From NCBI RefSeq assembly GCF_014633365.1, contig NC_068338.1, positions 20,408,616 through 20,472,615 on the forward strand: DNA of 64,000 bases, given 5' to 3'. Positions 37,101 through 46,100 of this stretch are shown one piece after another. Numbering within the stretch: the stretch's first letter is position 1; every line of letters begins with the position of its first letter. Both the position numbers and the translations under genes were made by a program. The DNA comes from Diospyros lotus (taxonomy: Eukaryota; Streptophyta; Magnoliopsida; Ericales; Ebenaceae). The notes beneath the pieces are model-generated. The model saw nothing but the letters and a program-made list of their open reading frames with translations. It was not told the origin of the DNA and made no database searches.

Positions 37101-40100
37101 AAAATGGAGAGAAGAAGAAGAGATTGAAGGAGAAAATCAAGGAGGCATGGCTCTCCCGCTAGCCTCCTGATCCACCTACCAACTTTGCTTTCCAATTTTT
37201 CCCTCCAATTGCGCACACACATACAAATATCCAAGTCTCTTTTGGTCTTTTGCCAATTTCTTATTTCTTTCACATTTTCTTTATTCCACTCATTTGTGAA
37301 ATCCCCACATTACCCTTACCTTTTTCACACACAATACAAAATATAAACCCTCTTTAGTCATTACACCATCACATTTTTCATTTAATTAAAGCACCACATT
37401 TTATGCACATGGGCTCAAGCCCAAATCAAAGCCCAATTAAATAAAATGACCCACTTCTATCTTAGGCCCCAAATAAAATAACACACACACATATTTAATT
37501 CATTTTAAGCCTAATGGCCTCAACCCAATTTATAAATGAATTTCAATTCTTCAATTCTATTGGACCTTTTAACCCTTGGCCCAAACCCATTATCCACACA
37601 ATCATTCTTTAACTATTCACCATACATTGATTCCAAAAATAATATTTTCACTAATGCAACTTTGCTAATGGCCTCTTAATCCCAATATTTCAAATATTAG
37701 ATTTGACAATTAATATTCTCATATAAAAATAATTAATTCCAACGATGCCCCCAAAATATGACATACGAAATAAAATTTTAATAAATCCTCTAGACCCACT
37801 AATGAGTCGTTACAAATCACTTTCAAGTCTTTGTTAGCCCATTTCTGTGCCCTTCGGCTTGAGAAGGCAGATCTGAGAGTTGCCATCGTCTGAGAAACCA
37901 TGTAATTTTTGTGATTGCATAGGTTTGAGGTTTGTTCTATTTTTCTGCTGTACTCTAATTGGACAGAAGATACTTTCTTAATTGAGATTATGTACCACTG
38001 TGGTGTTAGCAAGCATGGCTCATGCTGTCCAGGAGATGGAAGCATTGGGAACTCTGAACACACATGCTGTAGTTACACGAATTTTCAAAAATAAATTAAT
38101 AAATAAATAAAAATAGGAGGGAAATTGAGAAGATGATAACTGAGCTGCAATCAGTTGGAGATTGAGATGAAATGGAGTATTCTGGGTTTGGCTGGATTAA
38201 GATTGAGTTCAGAAAATTTGCATAAATGTTGATAATTGTTGGGAGTTTCGGAAGGACCAAGAAATCTAGATGGTGGATGGAAGGGCAACTGGGAGTGACC
38301 AGTTAATGCTGATGGAATTTGCCTACAATAATAGCAATCATTCAAACCTAGGATTTGCACTCTACGAGGCACTCTATTGTAGGAAGTGTCGTTCACTTTT
38401 GTATTGTTACGAGTTGTTGAAAGACAACAGATGGATCCAAAGATGGTACAAGAAGGTACCTAAAATATTGCTATTATTCTGGCCAAAGACTTCTGATAAT
38501 GTAGTGTCAGACAAAAAAGCTATGCTAACTCTTGTAGAAGATGATAGGTTTGAAATGCTATGGCACCAATCAAAGAAGGGGGGGGGGGGGGGGTGAATTG
38601 AATTATTTAAAAATTAACTTGAAAACTTAATTTTTTTTTCAAAATAAATAAGAATATAATGGAAGTAAGGATTATTGAAATGCTTGAAATAATAAATGAA
38701 GTAAAACGCATAAGCAAGAGATGAACACAAGGATTTATAGTGGTTCGGCTTAAACCAAGTCTAATCCACTACCTTAGCTCTTCACTAAGGATTTTGAACT
38801 CAATCCATTAAAACCCCCTACTTGAACCAAGTAGGTCCTCTAATTCAAAACTAGGAATTACAACCTCCTACTTATACAAGTAGGCCCTCTAACTATACAA
38901 GCTAAGAAATATAAGAACTGAATAATAAGAGAGAATCTAAGAGATGAATCTCTTAGTTACAATGATCTCTCAACAATAAAGTACAAGACTTGAACAAGAT
39001 AATTCAAATGATAATCAAAGCCTTTGAGTGAGAAAAATTTAGAGCACAAATACAATTTGAGAAGATGAATAAATTTTGCAAGCTTACTTCACTTCATTCC
39101 CATCCATTTGCCTCTTCAAGATCATTCTTGACTTGTATTTATACGCATCCTACAAGCTTCAACCAAAAGCTGGCCGTTTATAGCCGTTAGAATTTGAAAA
39201 ACTAGTCGTTAGAAGTTGTCTGCGACAGAAACTGTTGACATTTAGATACAAAGAGCAAGCTTTGAAACTGTTGACAGTTTAATAGAAACTGTCGACATCT
39301 TGAAACAAACTGTTGACAGTTTTCCAAGATAAAAATTCACTGAAATTTGGATGCTATAAAATTAACTTTGCTTGATGATACAATCCACAACATATTTACA
39401 ATAAAATACCCCCCATTTGGTTTTAATAAAATTATCTAAAAAATCAAAATCCATAACAATAAGAAAATAGAATTTTGGTTTTAGTAAAAACTCAGTATTT
39501 AGCTATTTTACCACCTCTAAAATGCATACCTTCTTTTTCTTGAAAAATTCATTAAAAATTATTTTAACAACAATGAATATTATAAAATGAATATTATTAA
39601 AAACAATGAATATTTTTTTATATGTCTCTTTATAATGCACTAATCTTCCAGACTTAGGAAATTAGCGTTTCTTGGTTCATTTTGATACACAAAATACTAT
39701 AATACTTAAAATATGTTTTCCACCATAAGTCATATAAAAAATCCATTAGGGGATTTAAATATACCAAAAATAGTTTTACTAAAAATTATGTTTTGTTAAA
39801 CATCAAAATACATAATAGGTTGATTGAAACAATTTGGGCTCAACAATATGGTATTTTGCCTTTGAAACATTTTGCTTCATTTATCCAATGATTTAAAATC
39901 AATTTGTAAAAATCATTTAAGATATTCTTTTAAATCTTAATATTTGTTTTTGCAAATCTCCATATGTATAAAAATATAATTAATTTGGTTTTCATTTTAA
40001 CAAAATAATACTTGATATTTCAAATTAATTTTTGTTCAAAACCATAAACTTGACTCATGACATAGGGATCAAAACCAAATGTGATTTTTCATCATCAAAA

Positions 40101-43100
40101 CTAAACACAAGAGTAAAACATCATAAGAGACGTAGAATTTCAAGTTGGTTATAAGGTTTTATTGAGTCTCTCTCCTTGGAAACGAGTTCCAGTGTGGTGC
40201 AAACCTGATTATTGTGCAAATTTCGTCTCGTATTCCTCAATTGCCATGTTACCTTGCTCTAGGACTAGGAAGATTTTGTTTGTGTCACTGTATTATTCCT
40301 AGGTAATATATTTTCATTGAATACTTCTACAAATCTTCCCTATCTCTTCATACGACATTTATTCAGGTCTTGGCATTGGATCATGCGCCACCAGTTAATT
40401 GCTTCTTCAAACATAAAGGTAGCAAACTGTTCCCCCTCCTTAGAGGTGCAGTTTATCCTATCGAATATTATCTCCATTTGCATCATCTAGTTTTCTGTTT
40501 TGGCTCCTCTAGTTCCCTTGAAGTAAAGGGGGGGTTTTTTACTTCATAAATTTGTCGAATCATTCTTCATCTGTCTATGAGTGAAGGTGGATCACTGATT
40601 GACCAAATAAGAGGAGTGGAACCTCTTGCTAAAGCGTGTGCATCACCACCGGTCAGCTAAGTAAACTATTTGTGGAATTGAACTTCACATTTAAGTATTT
40701 TTAAAAATATTTATACAAAGGAAATAAAACTAAAATAATAACCATTAACATCTTTAAAGGTTGCAACTTATAAAACTAAATTGACTGAGAAAATAAGTTA
40801 TCCTAAATTGAGTCCATTGATAAATCTCCTATTTTAGTCTAAGTCTAATCCCACTTACTTAAAGAATGATAGGGAGATGGGTGAATTTAAAGACTAGCAA
40901 GAGTTACCCCACCTAATAGATCAATATTCAAATAAAAGATTTAATGCATTAACATTAAAACAAATATAAATTTAAATTTCAAAGTGATGCAAAACCCGAA
41001 CCAAAAGAAACAAGAGTAATCCTAATTACTTAAAATCAATATCAATATTCAACAATTTTCATCAAAATCTATCATTCAATAATTTCTTAACATAAACAAT
41101 CATATGATATTTCCATGTCATCTAAATCCAAAATATAATGGTCTTGGTCAAAACCAGCTTTTTTTCCTTCAAGATTCAAAAATGAAAATTTGTACCCCCA
41201 TACTTTTTACAAACATTGTGTAAAGGCTTTTAAGCTAGGTAGAGCTTTTGGCTATTGGAGCCTAGCCAAAATAGGTAACCTTTTGATAGGCCACCGGTGT
41301 ATCGGACCTACCAAAGACACCACAAACAGCAACATGCATGAAGGTTAGAATAGGGAATCAACACATGCAGGTGTAACAACCAGCAAGTGCGCATGGGGGG
41401 TAGATTTTTAATCCTCATGCTGAGGGAATAATCTACATGTGCAAGGGAATTCAGTTAGAGGGGGGCAGAGGAGAGGTATAAATGGCTGAGAAAAAGAGGG
41501 AGAGAGTAGTTGATTTTTGGGTAGAAGATTCTGGAGAGTAAGGGCCTCTCAAATTCCCTGGATTGTTCTTGTTTCTTGCTAGAAATTACTGAAAACTATT
41601 GAGATTTGGTTACAAACTTGGTTAACTGTCAGGGATCTCACCAATTTGGTATCAGAGCTCGACTGATCTTCATGGTGAACTTAACGGAGAGAGTGGGTGA
41701 ATTAGAGTTGAAGATGGAGGGCATGCAAAGGGGAGTCGAAGCCATGAGAGGCAACATCCAGGCAATGGAATGAAATGTGGCGATGATGGTAGAGCAGTTT
41801 GCTTTCATGAGAACGAAGTGGGACGAGCAGGAGCGAGAGAGGAAGAGCAAGACCAAGGAGCAAAAGGGACCCTCAAAATTCACCATGGATTCCGAAGTAA
41901 CCCCTCGGATTTTGGGAGGCTGCGACTTGGAAGGAGGAATCGAAGGTGGGTATCGGTCGGAATTACGGGGAAAAAGGCTGGAGATGCCCACATTCGAAGG
42001 GGAGAATCCCGACGTGTGGATTTTCCGAGCTGAGAGGTATTTTGTGGTCAATCAATTAATCGAGGAGGAGGAGATTGAATTTGTCGCACTGTGTTTTGAA
42101 GCTGTGGCTCTGGCTTGGTTTCAATGGGAGTCTTGGCAAAGAGGAATTCGAAGCTGGGAAGTCTTGAAGTAGGGAATTCTGGGTAGGTTTTGCTTCACTC
42201 AAGAAGGGTCGTTGGAGGAGTGTTTCTTGGCTCTTCAGCAAGAGGGAACTGTTAAGGAGTATATGTTGCAGTTTGAGACGTTGGTTGCATCCGTGTCAGA
42301 TGTTCTGAATGCATTTTTGGAAGGCCAATTCCTAAACGGTCTCAAACCGGAGATAAGAGCAGAGATCAGAGTGCTACAACCTTAGGGGCTCAATCAGATC
42401 ATGGTGGTGGCACAAAATATTGAGGATAAGAATGTAGCTCTTTAGAACTGTTATAAGGCAGCAAACCCACCAAAGAGTAGCTACCCTTTGGCACCATCAG
42501 TCACCACCTGATTGTCCCCGGTACCAAGGAAGAGTTCGGGTTCCTTCCAGAAGCTGATGACCCAAGCGGGACCCAAGTATCACGCCTCTAGAAATATTGG
42601 AAGCTTCCCTTTTAAATGCCTTAGTGAGGCTGAATGGAAGGCCAAGCATGAGAAGGACCTTTGCTTTCATTGTGATGAAAAATATTCGATAGGTCATAGG
42701 TGCAAAAACAAGGAGCTCCAAGTTATGATGATCTATGACGAAGAAATAGGAGATGCTGTAAGAGAGGAGGGAACATTAAAAGGAGGCGAAGAGGAAGAGA
42801 AGTTGGGGTGTGGGGGAGAAGTGATCGAGGTATCCATGAATTTGGTTGTGGGATTGACTACACCACAAACGATGAAGCTAAGGGGACACATAGAAGGGCA
42901 GCCTGTAGTGGTTCTTGTGGATGGAGGAGCAACCCATAACTTCATAGCGTCCGAGTTGGTGTAACATTTGAGTTTTCTGAGGAAAGAAACTGCTGGGTAT
43001 GGGGTGATAATGGGGATCGGGATGGCTATGCAAGGAGCAGGAATTTGCAAGGGCGTGAAACTGATCCTTGATAACCTGCAAATAGTGGAAGATTTTCTTC

Positions 43101-46100
43101 CGTTGGAGTTAGGGAGTTCTAATGTCATCCTTGGCATGAAGTGGTTAGCTTCGATGGGAAAAATGAGCGTGGATTGGAGTAATCTGACCATGAAGTTCCA
43201 GGTTGGTGGAATGGCAGTGAATTTGCAGGGTGACCTGAGTTTAAGTAAGACATTAGTCTCCTTGAAAGCTATGATGAAGGCGTTTAAAGAAAATGGGGAG
43301 GGAGTACTGCTGGAAATAGGAAGGGTGGTTGCCGAGTTCAATGAGTTGCAGGTAGGTATGCCTAGGGGTTTGGAGGAAGTTTTGGCTGAATTCGAGGGGG
43401 TTTCTGCCAACCCAGAGGGATTGCCACCCATCAGAAACAAGGACCATGCCATCAACCTCCTGCCCGACACTTTTTTGGTTAGTGTTTAGCCTTACCGCTA
43501 CCCTTATCTTCAAAAAAATGAGATCGAGAAGATGGTACATGAGATGTTGGCAACTGGAATTATAAAGTTGAGTGTTAGCCCCTATTCCAACCCGGTGCTG
43601 CTCGTGAAAAAAAAGGATGGGGGGTGGAGGTTTTGTGTAGATTATCAGGCCTTGAACAAGGTAACGGTCCTTGACAAGTTCCCAATTCCAATCATTGACG
43701 AGCTGCTAGATGAATTACATGGGGCTACGATTTTTTCAAAACTGGATCTCAAATCTGGTTATCATCAGATTTGAGTCAAGACGAGGGACGCTCCAAAAAC
43801 TGCATTTTGAACACACGAGGGCCATTATGAATTCCTTGTTATGCCCTTCAGACTGACGAATGCACTGGTCGCCTTCTAATCCTTAATGAATGACATATTC
43901 AGGGAGTATTTGAGACGATTCGTACTAGTATTTTTTTACGATATATTGATTTATAGCCATGATTTTGAACAGCATGTGCAGCATTTGCGTTGTGTTTTGA
44001 ACGTGTTGGCTGAAAACCAGTTGTTTGCAAATAAGAAAAAATGTTCATTCGGGCAATTGGAGGTTGAGTATCTAGGCCACGTCATTTCCCAACAAGGTGT
44101 GTCGGTTGATCACTACAAGGTGCAAGCCATGACGGATTGGCCCACACCCACAACTTTGAAGGACTTGAGGGGGTTCCTCGGTCTCACGGGATACTATAGA
44201 AGGTTTGTAAGAGATTATGGCAAGATGGCGTGGCCCCTCACAGAGAGATTAAGAAAGAATAATTTTTTTTTTGGAATGTGGAGGCTGAGCAAGCCTTCTA
44301 GCGAGCAATGGTATCCCTTCCGATTTTAGCACTACCAGATTTCGATCAACCATTTATCATTGAATCTGATGCTTGAGGGCAAGGATTGGGGGCAGTGTTA
44401 ATGCAAAATCATAGGCCCGTGGCGTACTTCAGCCACGCTCTTAAGCTGTCAGAGAGAAAAAAAACCAGTTTACGAGAGGGAGTTGATGGCCATAGTGTTT
44501 GCAGTTCAAAGTGGAGGCATTACCTTTTGGGAAGAAAGTTCATTGTTAAGACAGATCAGAAAAGCTTGAAGTTTTTGTTGGAACAACGAATGGTGAGCCC
44601 AGAATATCAAAGATGGATGTTGAAGCTGATGGGGTTTCACTTCGAGATACACTATCACCCCAGGTTGGAAAATAAGGCAGCAGATAGTCTCTCAAGAATC
44701 AGTCACTCTTCAGCGCTATTATCCCTAATAGTTCCAAAGGTTGTTCAACTAGATCAACTGGCCCAAGAAGTGGAAAAAGATGCCTACCTACAGGGAATTA
44801 TAAGGGAGCTACAGCAGGATCCTTCTTTCCGATCAGATTTCCAACTGGAGGATGACCAGCTCCTTTACAAGGGATGGTTGTTCTTGCCTAAGGGTTCTTC
44901 CTTAATTCCATTATTACTCCATGAGGGTCACGATGGAAGTGTTGGAGGCCATTCAGGGTTTTTGAAAACGTATAAACGAATTGCAGTGAGTGTGTATTGG
45001 CCCGACATGAAGCATGACATACGTCAATATGTGAGCTGCTATGACGTTTGCCAACAAAATAAGTATGAATCCTTAACGCTGGGGGGACTTCTACAGCCTC
45101 TTCCTATTCCAGATCAAATTTGGGATGATATAGCTATGGATTTTATTAAGGGTTTACCAAGGTCGGGCCATATGAATTCTATACTGGTGGTGGTGGACAA
45201 ACTCAATAAATATGGGGCATTTCATTGGTCTCAAACATCCATTCACAACAGGAGTAGTAGTAGGGGTTTTCGTCAAAGAAATAGTGAGGCTTCACGACAT
45301 GCCCCGGTCTATTGTTTTGGATAGAGACAAGGTATTCATGAGCCATTTTTGGGAGAAGTTGTTCCAACTCCAAGGTACTAGACTTCATCTTAGTACGGCC
45401 TACCACCTTCAAACGGACAGGTAAACGGAGATCCTCAATAGGACCCTAGAGACGTACCTACGCTATTTTGCATCATCGAGGCCTAAGGGTGTCATGGGCT
45501 GAATTGTGGTATAACACCTCATACCACACTATTTCAAAGGTAACTCTTTTTCAAGCAATGTATGGAAGGGAATCGCCAGCTTTGATCAGATTTGACAAGG
45601 GAACTATTGCCGTGTCTACAATGGAATAACATTGCTGGAGCGGGATCAAGCCTTGGAAGAACTCAAGAATCAATTGTCAAGAGCTCAAGCTATCATGAAG
45701 AGGGGAGTTGACCGGAAAAGAAGGGATATTCAGTTTGCTGTGGGTGACCTCGTCTATTTGAAGCTAAGGCCCTACTGAAGGAAGACCCTGGTTGTCCATC
45801 CTAATGAAAAGCTGGCTCCTAGGTTCTATGGGCCATTTGAAATTGTGCAAAGGATTGGGCTAGTGGCTTACAAATTGGCACTACCAGCACACTGTCATAT
45901 TCACCCTATTTTTCATGTGTCATAGCTAAGGGAGGCAAGGGGAGCAAGAGTGGATATTCCACACCAACTGAATGCAGATTTAGAGATGAGGGTTGAACCA
46001 GAAGCGGTGCTGGGAGTTTGGCTTGGAAGAGGTATTAATTTGCATGGACTAGATGTCTTGGTCCAATGGAAGGGTTTACCCCTATTAGAGGCAACCTGGG

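Noticed and set aside
42733..43470. 245-codon minus-strand open frame
   Set aside because: It is antisense to the chromovirus zinc knuckle-protease-RT linker, with no domain of its own.
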